Shown here: positions 1 to 11,357 of the stretch, one piece after another
How positions within the stretch are numbered: the stretch's first letter is position 1
How the letters are laid out: every line of letters starts with the position of its first letter
DNA from: Perkinsus olseni
Taxonomy: Eukaryota > Perkinsozoa > Perkinsida > Perkinsidae
DNA length: 64,000 nt
NCBI GenBank assembly: GCA_013115135.1
Contig: JABANP010000050.1
Coordinates: 1-64,000 of the forward strand
Direction: 5' to 3'
The notes under the pieces: model-generated
The model's database searches: none
What the model saw: only the letters and a program-made list of their open reading frames with translations
Told to the model about the DNA's origin: nothing
Position numbers and translations under genes: made by a program

Positions 1-11
1 AGTAATAAGGT

Positions 12-33
12 TCTGTAGCCATCTTGGCTCAAG
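12..33 (+). other. Spliced-leader-like relic, copy 1
   Basis: Twenty-two bases with the core TAGCCATCTTGGCTCAAG. They match the dinoflagellate/perkinsid spliced leader (known consensus DCCGTAGCC, then ATTTTGGCTCAAG) at 20 of 22 positions, differing at positions 3 and 12. The leader core is followed by ATCTTAG rather than a GT splice donor, so this is not an intact SL RNA gene. It looks like a leader already joined to an mRNA body and carried in DNA. The first ATG of the retroelement gag frame lies 28 nt downstream. Confidence 0.75.
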
Positions 34-61
34 ATCTTAGTGTCGTGTTATTGGTCACCGA

Positions 62-1800
62 ATGGCGGCTTCGAGTTCCGCAGCACCGGCTGAGAGCGGT
101 GCGACAAATTGGTGGTCGATGCGGGGCTTGAGGGATGTTCGGCAGAGAGGCCGGACAATGAGCAGAGTGCCTGAGAGGGTCTACAGGATAGTAGGCAGGG
201 AGTTCTCGCGATAGAGGATAAGGTGAGGAGCACGGGCTAAGATCCGGGGGTACTAGTGCGTAAAGGCGCCGTTGCATTGAAGAGTTCTTTCGAGATGTTG
301 CGCGGGGCGCAAATGCGGGCAATTATCGGGATGTTTGGCGTGCGGTATATTCGAGGTATACTGGTGCGTCTTGGATGAGTGGTCTGAGCGAGGGTGCTCA
401 GGAGTTGACCTTTTGTTTGAGCCTAGGGTGATGAGATCACTAGTAGAAAATTCCAGCCCTCGAGCAAATATTCACTGAGAGAAATCCGATAGTTATAGGG
501 AGGATTTTGAAGGCTTTGGGGTTCGAGGGCAGTGAGCCAGCGGGTAAAGCGGCTCCGGCTAATCGGATTGAAAATAAGATAGAGTTGAATAGTCTTCCTT
601 TGGTGGAAGCCGCGCCTTGGGATGCCGATGGGAAAGATGCCGATAGTGTATTTATGACGTATGATATATTCAAGAAGAGGGTTCAGTCGGCTTGTAAAAG
701 TTATCAGTTGAAGGGTCGATTAGCATGTTATTATCTGAGCCGAAATTTGGTGGGTAGAGCGAAGACGTTTTGCCAAAGGGCAATTAGGAGAACTGACTGA
801 ATTGGAAGATGAAGTGGGGCTGCAGAGGGATATTTCCGAGTTGTTGTGGGAGAGATTGGATGAGAAATTTGCGAATTTGTGGAGTGAGGGTCGAGCTGTG
901 AGCAACTTCGGAAAGGTGTACAAGAAAGCTGATGAGAGCGTCCTCTCCTTCTGTGGCCGTGTGCAAGAGCTCGGCGAGACCTTACCAAGTCTGAGTAGCA
1001 GTGATGTTAGGAATCAAATCTTGAGAGGTTTGCCGGGTGGATTAGTGGTCAAGTTGAAACAATATTTCGGCCCGAGACTCTACAGTGAACCATTGTCGGT
1101 GATAGCAGATGCGGCGGAATTTTTATGAGAAAGATTTTTCGAGATTCGAAGTCGCAAAGTGCTGCGGGAAAAGGCACTGGCAAGGGGCTAGTCCGACCAA
1201 TCCGTCGAGAAGGCGACTTTCGACCATTTCAGCCGAGGCCGAACCAGGGTTATAATGGTTCCTCGAACTCTCTCCAGTGCTTTAGCTGTAAGGGATACGG
1301 CCATATAGCACGAGATTGTCCGAGGAGATCGGGCACTTCGCAGAATGAGAAGAACAATAAGGCGCAGGGTAGCGGCAATGGCGGCAGTGATGCGAAACCG
1401 AATTCTGGCAATTCTACTGGTCGAGGAGCGATGGCGGTGGATATCGATCAGGGATTGATTGATATCGCTGCAGTTGAAGAGAAGCAATCACAAGAGTTGC
1501 GATCCCTTACGTTGGCAACGGCATGCCCTCCTAGTACTTGTAAAAGTGGAGATGGCAGGAGAGAAGTTTGATGCGCTTGTCGATAGCGGATCAGCGTTAG
1601 CGTTGATCAGTGAGGATCTCGCTACGCGTTTAGATCTGAGGAGAAGAGTTATTGCTCCTCTGCGTGCGGTGTTTGCGAACAAGCAAACACAGTTGATCAC
1701 GGAAGAGACGATCGTTCCGTGTCGAGTCGGAGATAAGCAGTTGATTCTCCCATTCCTGATAGCATCGATTGTGACGTATTTTGACGCTTTACTAGAGTAA
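62..1800 (+). pseudogene. Decayed gag-protease region of an LTR-type retroelement
   Basis: The first ATG (62-64) opens a short frame that stops near 213. Gag-like coding continues in shifting frames at about 507-800, 802-1128 and 1125-1571. A classic CCHC zinc knuckle (CFSCKGYGHIARDC) lies near 1290-1325 after a basic linker. The last frame (1459-1800) carries a retropepsin-type aspartic protease with the active-site motif ALVDSGSALALIS. No reverse transcriptase, RNase H or integrase follows. Frame changes and internal stops mean this copy cannot make one Gag-Pol protein. A 23-bp tandem duplication (1791-1813 and 1814-1836) sits at its 3' end. The superfamily (Ty3 or Ty1) cannot be settled without reverse transcriptase. 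Confidence 0.8.
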
Positions 1801-1922
1801 TGTGGTCGTTGCTACTAGAGTAATGTGGTCGTTGCTTAGTACGCATCATTATTGGGCGTGCGCTTTATCACAAGTAGCGAATCGTGAGGTCTCTCGATCC
1901 TGCGGTTCTCGTATCATTCTCT

Positions 1923-2027
1923 AGTAATAAGGTTCTGTAGCCATCTTGGCTCAAGATCTTAGTGTCGTGTTATTGGTCACCGAATGGCGGCTTCGAGTTC
2001 CGCGGCACCGGCTGAGAGCGATGCGAC
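1923..2027 (+). repeat. Second copy of the leader-bearing retroelement 5' end
   Basis: This stretch repeats 1-105 with only two mismatches, including the 22-nt leader-like sequence (1934-1955) and the gag start. The similarity ends at 2027, which is the last base of the left arm of a 17-bp palindrome. The element therefore breaks where the sequence folds back on itself. Confidence 0.9.
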
Positions 2028-2062
2028 TGTCGCATCGCTCTCAGCTCTGTCGCATTGCGACA
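2011..2062. repeat. Two consecutive palindromes with one-base centres
   Basis: 2011-2027 is the exact reverse complement of 2029-2045, with a single T at 2028 between them. Directly downstream 2048-2054 and 2056-2062 form another 7-bp pair, again around one base. The first palindrome is built from the truncated retroelement end. Confidence 0.9.
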
Positions 2063-2538
2063 CCACCCCACCCATTCACACACGTTTCGCCCGCGCGGGA
2101 GGTGTGTAGAATGCTGGCCGTGGGAGACAGGATCGGGCGTGCGCTACTCTGGATGTCTGTGTAAAAGATATCTAGCCGTTTCGTGTCTCATCTGTCTCCT
2201 CCGTTACTAAGATTTTGAGAGAAGTCTCGTGACTAGTTCAGTTGCATTTGCCCTGGAAGCGCTGTCTTCCATTGATCTCTGCAACTTCCCGTCAATCAAG
2301 CTATCTACATCAAGAACTCTACTTGCGTTCTAGTCCATTCCCAACTACACCAACCCCACCCTTCGAGAGAGCATACTACACATTCTACCGGGATTCACAA
2401 CACTGATCCATGTCAAGACCAAGAAGACGTGCTGGTAACTACGCTGACAACGAGGAAGAAGAAGACCGTTCTGATCCTCCCTTCTATGAGACCCCCAATG
2501 GCCAAGACGACCGTGAAGATCGTGAAGACCATGAAGAC

Positions 2539-3127
2539 CTAGCAACACTCGCAGCTGAGCCGCTAGACGTGCAGCATAAGATCAGGAGGTACTGAGTGCT
2601 GATGGAGATCGTTTCAACCGACGCTCCGCTTTGCCATATACCGTGAGCAAACCACAGCATAACAGAACATGTTACTAGGTTCTGCATGTGAGAGATATAT
2701 GCGAGGGAGATCAGGCATAGGTAAAAGAACAGAGGGCGATGAACGCGCGATGCAGATGCCAGGAGGTGTGCGGCCCGGGCAGGTCTCCGACGGAGAACGC
2801 TGCCCGGGCCGCAAGATCGACGTGTGACTTCGTGATTGAGAATGTTCACCGGCTTGCAAGGTTAAGAAACTGAATCGCTGGGCGTCATTCGTACTGGCAA
2901 ACATGCATGTCCATCTTCCCGAGCAAACCGATAGCGAAAATATGGGACACAGTATCTTCTACCTCGACCAGTAGTCCCGTTTTTGTAGTACGGGTACATG
3001 ACAGCCTGTGATTGACAGGGAATGATCCCCGTCGGGAGTGGGGAGCATCACGATATCAGACCTGTACACAGGGCCACTAACGGCCTCCTTATCCCGAGCC
3101 CAAACACCGAAAACCGAAGCCCAGTAC
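2539..3127 (+). repeat. Left copy of a diverged 590-bp inverted repeat
   Basis: This segment is a diverged reverse-complement match to 10764-11357. Both copies start at CTAGCAACACTCGC. Each carries a short open end coding LATLAAEPLDVQ then KIRRY before a stop. The open frame here (2410-2595) has an acidic, charged N-terminus unrelated to what precedes the other copy, so the repeat has joined two different sequences at the same boundary. No clear TIR or target-site duplication was found, and the element class is unknown. Confidence 0.8.
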
Positions 3128-3338
3128 TTGGAAGAAGAGACTGAAGAGCGGGAGGAACTCTGCATCTACTGTACCAAAGACGCAGTCGCACAAGCCAATA
3201 ATATTTTCACTGCTGTCAGCACGAATATAGCCACCCGAGTTGCATGCCGATAACTTCAGGGCAACGACGCGGCCAGTGGCCGAGTGTGATAATCATCAAA
3301 CAAGAAAATTAGTTGGCGTACGGCAATCGGAACGATGG

Positions 3339-3378
3339 TTCTCCCTTCGGGCGAGGCTGACGCCTCGACGAACCATCT
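3339..3378. repeat. Inverted repeat in non-coding DNA
   Basis: CGAGGC and GCCTCG pair around a four-base loop, inside an outer GGTTC/GAACC pair. It lies in the stretch 3170-4600, where I see no convincing gene. The same stretch holds a C/G-rich low-complexity run at 3560-3655 with repeated GTGCCCCGTGCC-like words. Confidence 0.5.
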
Positions 3379-3880
3379 CATAATTGCTTGCAGCGATTCT
3401 CATGTACATCGTCTAAAAGTTCCAGGCTAAGACCACATGCTGGTGAGATCCATATAGCGGGCCAGCGGGTCGATATATAACGAGCTCGCGGTCGAGAATA
3501 GCATAGGAGAACATGGAAGTCAGCAGTAGTCGTAGCCAGTGTGTTGGCTAAGGCTTATTTGAGGGCAAACAGCCCCGTGCCCCCCTCTCAGTATATGCCT
3601 GTGCCCCGTGCCTCCTTGCACTGCCCTGTGCCTGCGCACCTCTGCCCCGTGCAAAAATTTAGGGGTTTCAAGTGCGCAAGATTGGGTGGTGCTCATGGTT
3701 CGTTGTAGCACTCCCGAATCGCGAGTTCCGATTTCGTGTAGCTCTCAATTGGTAATACCTTGGGAATATCTCACAAATGCCCACCTCGGCCCGAATCGCA
3801 AAACAGAAAAGGCGAGAGCTCGAGAAACTGCAGAGCCAGAATCATAGAATTGGCGCTGGCATAGGCAGCGGCGCTGTCAA

Positions 3881-4016
3881 TAGGCGGAGGCGAGGCCACG
3901 GGGGCGGCCCCCGGGGGGCCCTTGTGGCCCCGTGACGGGGCGACTGCCCCTGCCCTTCCTCAGGAATGGTCCCCACTGCCCCGAACCAAGCTGACGTGAC
4001 CCTCCGCCTCCGCCTA
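3881..4016. mobile_element. Possible 136-bp MITE
   Basis: TAGGCGGAGGCG at 3881-3892 is the reverse complement of CGCCTCCGCCTA at 4005-4016. The interior is very GC-rich with runs of C and G. No target-site duplication is visible, so this may be only a GC-rich inverted repeat. Confidence 0.35.
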
Positions 4017-4618
4017 GGCTAGGGGCTTAGACAACACACTGGTCGTAGCCGCTCGGAGCAGCCCGCTTCGTAGCAGGGAAGCGGCTGTAGAATATAGCGG
4101 CCTATCCTTATTTTGAAACATACGGGAGAGAGAAGAAAACACAAAGTACACCTGACATAGTGAAGAGAAACCTCGGATGGTTAGGAATCCTAACTGAGGA
4201 TCTCAGAGGAAATATGCGGAACAGCACGAATCGCGAAAAGAGGTCGTCGCCGCGTTAGGAATGAGCGAGGCTTTTGAGCATACCGGAAATTGCAACCTTG
4301 TGACATGGGGCGTGCGCTATATGCAGAGCAGTTAGTGCGACGCCGTGACGCAGCGGCGCGCGGTTTTTGAGCAAAGAAATGCAAGTGCGCAAGCGGAGGA
4401 GACGTGACAGGAAGCATGGTTTGTGGTTAATGTGAGTGTCAAAACATTTCGATTCGCATCGGGATAGTAGGAATAAACTTTCGCGGACCATATTGAATGA
4501 TTTGGAAGGTTTGAATAAATTGTAATGGGTAGGAGCAAAGATGATATATAGGAACGGGGGGGCCTAAGCACGATAGGTTCCGGCCAGGAATGCCCGGAAG
4601 TTGTTTCTAGCGCTCGCC

Positions 4619-5890
4619 CTAAATTAGGACCCTCCCCCAATTGGCTCGCGGAGGTCTTTGACTCCAATTGTGGATGTGTTCACCTAGTAGGGCACCACCA
4701 ACCACGCTGGAGAAGCATACTCCAGACAGCAGAGCACATAGCTTCGGCGTTCCTGACTTGTCAATGTGGGTAGCTACTTCGCGTCGGATCTTCTCGAGAA
4801 CAGGAGAATCCCGTGAAGTGACAGCAATGACATTGATTCCACCTGAACACATCATAATCATTCTAAGCCGCACTTGGTTCCCAGCTCAGACAGCCTACGT
4901 GAACGTAGTTTATCACATCCTTGCGTGCATATCGCTTCTATCGCTCCTTGGATAGACGCAGCATCAGTGCTGCAAATAGACTTACCCAGTAGAGGAATAC
5001 CTTCCATTTGGCCTACGCCCTCATCTCCCATGTGCCACACGCTTGCAACCACTGTCAGCAACTCGCAATTATCCGCGACAGCGTGCACGTTGGTTAGCTT
5101 AGACATATCGATGAGTAGAGTAGCAGCATTGTGACACCCGACTAAGGCCTTCCGCTCCAAGACCGAGAATGCTTGATGGGCAGTGCGATTGGAAATAGCG
5201 GTCTTCGCCTGCTGCAGTTGCTCAATTGTCCACGTGGTTCCTGGTTGGGTAGAGTAGCCCGGGCTGACCAAGCTGATAGCCCTGCGGAACTCGGAAGTGG
5301 AAAGGAGCTCCATGGGAAGGTCCATTCCGGTGAACAAAGAGACTAGCTCGAACTTGAAAGAGTCAATAGCACTCCTTGGGGCCACCGGCGGGAAGAACGC
5401 TTCTAGAGCAGTGGGCTGAGAGGCTGATAGGCATTTGCTTTCTCGTTGCTCTGCTTGTCGAGAACCGACCGTTAGCACCTTCTGGAGCCCCGCGTCAGCG
5501 TTGTGCCTCGAAGTTTCAAGCGATTGATTATTGCTGCTGGCAGTAGAGTGCTGAACTGCAAGGGTCCTTGATGGCGACGCCGCTTCTGCCTCGCTGTCCA
5601 CCGAAGGTCCTCGCTCAGGAATGAGGGCGCTCCCTCGATCACCAGGTTGGGCATTGCGATCACCACTGCTCCTCAGAGGTCTGACAGTCGTAGCCCGGCG
5701 CACCTCGTCCGCATGGGCTTTTTCAAGATGGTCTCTGAAGCGACAAATATTCTTGACTTTCCAGGTCTGGCTGCAGAAGAGGCAACCATAGCTCTCATCA
5801 CCATCATCGCCGAGAAGGATACGTATAAATGGGTAGGGATTGAGACGGTCAGTGGGGGACCACGCACCATAGAACAGCCGAGAAGTTAGG
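4619..5890 (-). pseudogene. hAT-like transposase relic with BED zinc finger
   Basis: Reading the minus strand from about 5880, a BED-type finger appears: C-x2-C (CLFC) followed by an H-x4-H pair (RDHLEKAH), then a linker rich in Ser, Arg and Glu. The downstream frame (281 residues from 5703) contains LVSLFTGMDLPMELL, then FRRAISLVSPGYS, typical of the N-terminal transposase region in hAT and DUF659 proteins. After a likely intron near 4870, the sequence GINVIAVTSRDSPVLEKIRR corresponds to the hAT block that usually reads T-D-N; here the catalytic Asp is not in its normal context. The C-terminal hAT dimerisation domain is absent. It is truncated, or domesticated beyond recognition. Confidence 0.65.
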
Positions 5891-6354
5891 AATTACCTAA
5901 GGCAGTTCGGATGAAACGGTCGCACAAGGCTCCGCAGAATAGAGGGAAGTCCTAACACATATCAACTGTCTATTGGTAACAGAGTTATCATTCACGGCAA
6001 GAACCGAAATTCGGCGAGCACGATGCTGTCTCTTGCGATCGCTCATACGACGCATTCGACGCAAAATCGACATTCGGCCGAGGAATGGTATTTTGGGGGC
6101 CCATAGAATCGGGCGAGCGACATCTCTAAACGCGCAGCGCGCGCCCGTATGAACGGTAGCCAGGCCCCCTGGCCACCGTGCCAGAGTCCCAGCCTCGTCC
6201 ACATTGGCAAACTCAATATCATTCAAGAAAGCATGAGAACGGATGACGGCGAAAAAAACTATAACGTTAACTTATTAAACACCGGATCAAAGTCCTTGGC
6301 TGCAGCAGTTAGTCACGCAACGTGGCAGCGGCACTGCGGTGACAGAACACGGTG

Positions 6355-6435
6355 AGAGGAGAGATTCTCGCTAGGAGAATCTCGGCGAGGCCTGATTCTC
6401 GACAGTATGATTATCATTAGGATAATATCATACCC
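6355..6435. repeat. Hairpin cluster downstream of the 6.5-8.0 kb gene
   Basis: GAGATTCTC and GAGAATCTC (about 6360-6383) form a 9-bp stem around five bases. A second near-palindrome (GTATGATTATC with GATAATATCATAC) follows at about 6405-6432. This resembles the palindromes near the MULE but with wider loops. Confidence 0.6.
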
Positions 6436-6503
6436 AGGTATCTTAGTATCTGTGAAATGCTTCGAGCACCTACCCGAAAGAGAGGTGTTGACATACCACA
6501 CTG

Positions 6504-8026
6504 CTAGTCAGCTTGATCTTCGAATCGCAGCTCGCCGTTGAGAACCATATTCTTCAGCACTGCGAGCGTGAAGGCACCATCGAGACCCTGCTTCGACCCA
6601 TCTTCTCCTGCTTGATACAGATCGTATAGCGAGGACGAACTTCGAGTGGGTCGAGACATCTCTGAGCGAGAGCTTGCCCGAGGAACTATGACACCTTTAT
6701 ACGAGAATAGTTCCCCATCCTCGACGGCCGTGTATGTACAGGGTACTCCTTGATCACCATTGCGGGACAGATAGCTATGGTTTAAGCCAAAAAAAGTGGT
6801 GCCACTAAGAGAGTTGCTGCATTGGCGAGCAGCATTACAGACCAATGGGGAGAAGACCGAGACGTACCCGCAAGCTCGCTCTCGTCCATGACACCAGGAG
6901 GTGGACGGGCAGAAGGGCTATGGTTGAACTCACGAGCCGAACCCGCGAGAGGCTGACTTTGGCTTCGACTTGGCGGGAGTGAGGGACCAGAGGTGTCGAC
7001 AATTTCGAGGGTCCCACTCGGGATCACACGCGGCGGGAGATCCGCGTCCATCGAGATCTCGGAGTCCGTGTCCGATACCTCACCGTATTCCTTGGCGGGA
7101 GAGCTCCCCGCAGACGGCTCTTCATCAGACGAATTGCTAGCATCGCTCGCCGAGACATAATCGTCGCTCCGTACATCGTAGTCGGAGAGTACGGAGAGCT
7201 CTGGGACATCAAATTCCCCCTGACACTTGGCCTCCAGCCACACTGTCTTTACGACCTTTTGAATTAGATTGTCTCGGTATCTAAGACAGAAAAAAACTGA
7301 ATAGATCGCATAGCGTAGACATGAGTCATGTCCGACCGACCACCGCGGTTTCTCATGATAAACGACAATCCGAAAGTACCTGAGCCCTGACAAGCTGTGA
7401 GCAGTGCCACCTTATAGCAATATCTCTGAATATGCTCTCCCCGCCATATTGGGCCTAGCAAGGCGATTGGACCGTGTGAGAACAGCCAATACTCTCTTTG
7501 GGTACGTGATATTACCTCACAATGTGCCGACCGCAGCTAAATATTCTCTCTATACCACTGTTCGTACCGGTAGATGTTGCACAAAGGTATATATAACGAG
7601 CAAGACACGACTCGTTCTCATGTCGAGACCAGAAGGAAACTGGATCGCATTCGAATGATTCTTCCGCGAACGGTCCTGGAAGCAAAAACTACGCCCATGT
7701 CGAAAATCCGAATTCGGCGTCGCCAAATGATTAGTACCAGATCCTCTGAAAAAGTTTTCTGAATATCGGAGAGCCTCATCTTCATCGAGGTACGTGGGGT
7801 ACTTCGCGCAGAAGGAAGAGATCTCCCGTCGACACATGTTTATCATATCTTCTTGCCACTCTGAGTCGCTCCGCCACTTCTCTGGAATGAAACGCGTGAT
7901 GAAGCCCTTCCCATCTAGCATCTGCTTCAACCTGAGAGCCCCGATATACGTTACGAGCCCGTGAATGACGATGAACGAAGTTCGCACTACGCGGCAACCG
8001 CGTTGAGTTTTACCTGTGTTTGACAC
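6504..8026 (-). CDS. Unrecognised spliced gene
   Basis: I do not recognise the product. The candidate first exon starts at the ATG at 8024-8026 and encodes a Trp- and Tyr-containing region (for example FITRFIPEKW and YPTYLDEDEALRYSENFF). A later exon (about 7270-6868) has KTVWLEAKCQGEFDVPELSVL and then a long Ser/Asp/Glu-rich disordered part. The final exons read VPCTYTAVEDGELFSYKG and SSSSLYDLYQAGEDGSKQG, ending LRFEDQAD with a stop at 6504. The joins around 7300-7550 are unclear. It lies between two transposase relics and could belong to a mobile element, but no transposon domain is visible. Confidence 0.45.
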
Positions 8027-8131
8027 TTTTCCTCGATTGAGGAGTCAGAGATGGATCACGAGCGAATGCTGAGTAGGTATCCTTCGTCTTTTGGATAGCT
8101 TGAAGTAGAGTACAGTCAGCGCGCTGCAGCG

Positions 8132-9176
8132 CTAGGTGGACGGGGGTTTAGCGCCATGCTGTATGCCCAGGGAAATGTCGCCGAGCGGGAAGGGCCCCAG
8201 CGAGGCGCGCGCTAAATGGTCGGGAGAGTGACCGTCTATATCTAAAGGTTCCAAGCTATACCCAGACACCCTTCTCGACTCCCAGCCGTTAAAATTCGCT
8301 GAAACTTTGCAAATCGACTCTACTTAAAATAAAATGGTGTCACTGCTATATCTCGTCTTAAACGAAACGTTTACACCAAAACACTAACCTATTTCCATGG
8401 GCCGCGCGCGTGACGTGGCGCAAAAAAAGAGACAGAACTACGCTCCGCCTTCAAAATGGCGCACGTTTGACACTTTGCGAATCCTCGCTGTAGAGTACTC
8501 AGATGCAACGGGTTTCGCTTGGATCTTCGCCACAAGACTCCACAGTGCCTACAGAGCCATAGCCTAGCCGCTCGAATGCTCGAGGTTCCTGGCTCCGCCG
8601 CAGGAGGCAAAATTGGGGATTACGGGCGCGCGCTAACATACGCGAGAAAGGGCACGCCACAGCCGCGTCCGTGCGGTTATACGCCATGAGCGAGTTAGCA
8701 CTGCTCTTCTCTAGCCGGTGGGTTGTTCGGCGTATAAATTATATCCTGATATTCATCATTATGCCCTCGCGGGCCACAATCGGTTTCTTGTTGCGTACTT
8801 TGCCTCGCAACACCGCCAAACCTGTCAGGGCGCGCGCTCCATGCCACTGCGCATCGTCAACCGCGCACGCCCGCCGGCGAGTATTACACAGTTAACGTAA
8901 CCTTGCGATCCGGGCAGGGTCCCCACTTGTGGGGGAGCCCGGATCGCCATACCACTGACACCTGCGTTTCACTACCCCATCGTAGATTGCGCCAGTCACA
9001 TCTGTCGGCCCTACACTCGATGTATTGCCGCTCGTACGTTCGGAGCGTACCGAGCTGCAGACCGTCGACGCTGAGCAATACTGCTCGACTGCCCTGTCGG
9101 TGTGACTCTCACGAGCAGCGCGCTCCTGCTCCACGTTTTTCTCATTTTTCCGCTCGCGGCCTTAGGACGTCTTTCT
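8132..9176. repeat. 1,045-bp tandem repeat, unit 1
   Basis: This unit starts at CTAGGTGGACGGGGG and is repeated head to tail with almost no differences by 9177-10222. Small open frames inside it are duplicated exactly but have no recognisable domains and look fortuitous. The unit contains a hairpin at about 8914-8946 (GATCCGGGC with GCCCGGATC). Confidence 0.95.
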
Positions 9177-10222
9177 CTAGGTGGACGGGGGTTTAGCGCC
9201 ATGCTGTATGCCCAGGGAAATGTCGCCGAGCGGGAAGGGCCCCAGCGAGGCGCGCGCTAAATGGTCGGGAGAGTGACCGTCTATATCTAAAGGTTCCAAG
9301 CTATACCCAGACACCCTTCTCGACTCCCAGCCGTTAAAATTCGCTGAAACTTTGCAAATCGACTCTACTTAAAATAAAATGGTGTCACTGCTATATCTCG
9401 TCTTAAACGAAACGTTTACACCAAAACACTAACCTATTTCCATGGGCCGCGCGCGTGACGTGGCGCAAAAAAAGAGACAGAACTACGCTCCGCCTTCAAA
9501 ATGGCGCACGTTTGACACTTTGCGAATCCTCGCTGTAGAGTACTCAGATGCAACGGGTTTCGCTTGGATCTTCGCCACAAGACTCCACAGTGCCTACAGA
9601 GCCATAGCCTAGCCGCTCGAATGCTCGAGGTTCCTGGCTCCGCCGCAGGAGGCAAAATTGGGGATTACGGGCGCGCGCTAACATACGCGAGAAAGGGCAC
9701 GCCACAGCCGCGTCCGTGCGGTTATACGCCATGAGCGAGTTAGCACTGCTCTTCTCTAGCCGGTGGGTTGTTCGGCGTATAAATTATATCCTGATATTCA
9801 TCATTATGCCCTCGCGGGCCACAATCGGTTTCTTGTTGCGTACTTTGCCTCGCAACACCGCCAAACCTGTCAGGGCGCGCGCTCCATGCCACTGCGCATC
9901 GTCAACCGCGCACGCCCGCCGGCGAGTATTACACAGTTAACGTAACCTTGCGATCCGGGCAGGGTCCCCACTTGTGGGGGAGCCCGGATCGCCATACCAC
10001 TGACACCTGCGTTTCACTACCCCATCGTAGATTGCGCCAGTCACATCTGTCGGCCCTACACTCGATGTATTGCCGCTCGTACGTTCGGAGCGTACCGAGC
10101 TGCAGACCGTCGACGCTGAGCAATACTGCTCGACTGCCCTGTCGGTGTGACTCTCACGAGCAGCGCGCTCCTGCTCCACGTTTTTCTCTCATTTTTCCGC
10201 TCGCGGCCTTAGGACGTCTTTC
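9177..10222. repeat. 1,045-bp tandem repeat, unit 2
   Basis: Near-identical second copy. The clear difference I see is a TC dinucleotide insertion near 10187. Such high identity means either a very recent duplication or an assembly duplication. Confidence 0.95.
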
Positions 10223-10763
10223 TCTAGGTGAACGGAGGGCGAGTTCCATGCGGGGTACCTCACAAATGTTAGCCCGAGCGGGAAGGGCCCCGCGAGGGCC
10301 TAGGGCGAGCGCGGGTGGTCTCTGCCACCGGAAACAACCATATTACATCTGCATCGACTCAGAGCGATTTTCGAAATTCGCCGATACTTTTTCCTCAAAC
10401 TTTGCATGAACACTTCTATCATGCACACAAGTTATCCTGCAAAGGCTCATGTCAAACGAAAACATCCACCCCACGAACCAACCATTTCTCATGGGAAATT
10501 CGGGTGACGTGGCGCACAAAAGAGACAGAACTACGCTCCGCTGCCAAAATGGTGCACGTTTCACAATTGCCGTTTATACGCCGTGCAGGCTTCAAATGAG
10601 GTATATTTTGCACAAAAATTGCCACGAATATCCCCAACAGCTATGAGATCTACATGCTACTCTCTGAAAAGTCGAATCGTGTTGGATGAGCCTCTGCTTG
10701 CGGAATTCGTATTTGGGGGCGCGCGCTAACATAAACAAGAAAGCGCACGCCATGGCAGCCGGG
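10223..10763. repeat. Diverged third partial unit of the 1-kb repeat
   Basis: It begins CTAGGTGAACGGAGGG and shares several blocks with units 1 and 2: GAGCGGGAAGGGCCCC, GTGACGTGGCGCA followed by AGAGACAGAACTACGCTCCG, and GGGCGCGCGCTAACATA. The blocks are separated by unrelated or highly diverged sequence. It runs directly into the inverted-repeat copy at 10764. The repeat family is therefore older than the recent duplication. Confidence 0.75.
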
Positions 10764-11357
10764 CTGGGCGTCGGTGTTCGGTGTTCGGGTTCGGGACAGG
10801 GACGCTATTAATGGCCTTGTGTGCAGCTCTGATCGGGCCATACTGCCAACTTATGCATCACCCCCTGTCATGTACGATTAGTACGAAACGTGACCCACGT
10901 ACTTGGGCCAAACAGTTACTGGTCGACTTGCAACATACTGTGTCGCATATTTTCGCTTATCGGTTTGCTCGGGAAGATGGGCATGCCATGTTTGCCAGTA
11001 CGAATGGAGCCCAGCGATTGAGTTTCCTTAACCTTGCAAGCCAGCGACAATGCTCAACCACGAAGTCGCAATGTCGATATTGCGGCCCGGCAGCGTTCTC
11101 CATCGGAGAGCTGGCCGGGCCGCACACATCTCCTCTCGCATCTGCATCGCGCGTTCATCGCCCTCTGTTCTTTCACCTATGCCTCACCTCTGACATATAT
11201 CTCTCACATCCACAACCTAAAAACATGTTCTATTATGCTGTGGTTTGCTCACGGTATATGACCAAAGCGTAACGTCGGTTGAAACGATCTCCATCACATC
11301 TCAGTACCTCCTGATCTTACGTTGCACGTCTAGCGGCTCAGCTGCGAGTGTTGCTAG
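10764..11357 (-). repeat. Right copy of the 590-bp inverted repeat
   Basis: Reverse-complement match to 2539-3127. It abuts the hAT relic: the transposase reading frame runs into the shared end (LATLAAEPLDVQRKIRRY) exactly at the repeat boundary, so the shared tail is probably not part of the original transposase. Confidence 0.8.

Noticed and set aside
8389..9940. Small open frames duplicated exactly in the 1-kb repeats
   Set aside because: They are identical only because the whole unit is duplicated; lengths are 60-80 codons with no domains, and both strands are open.
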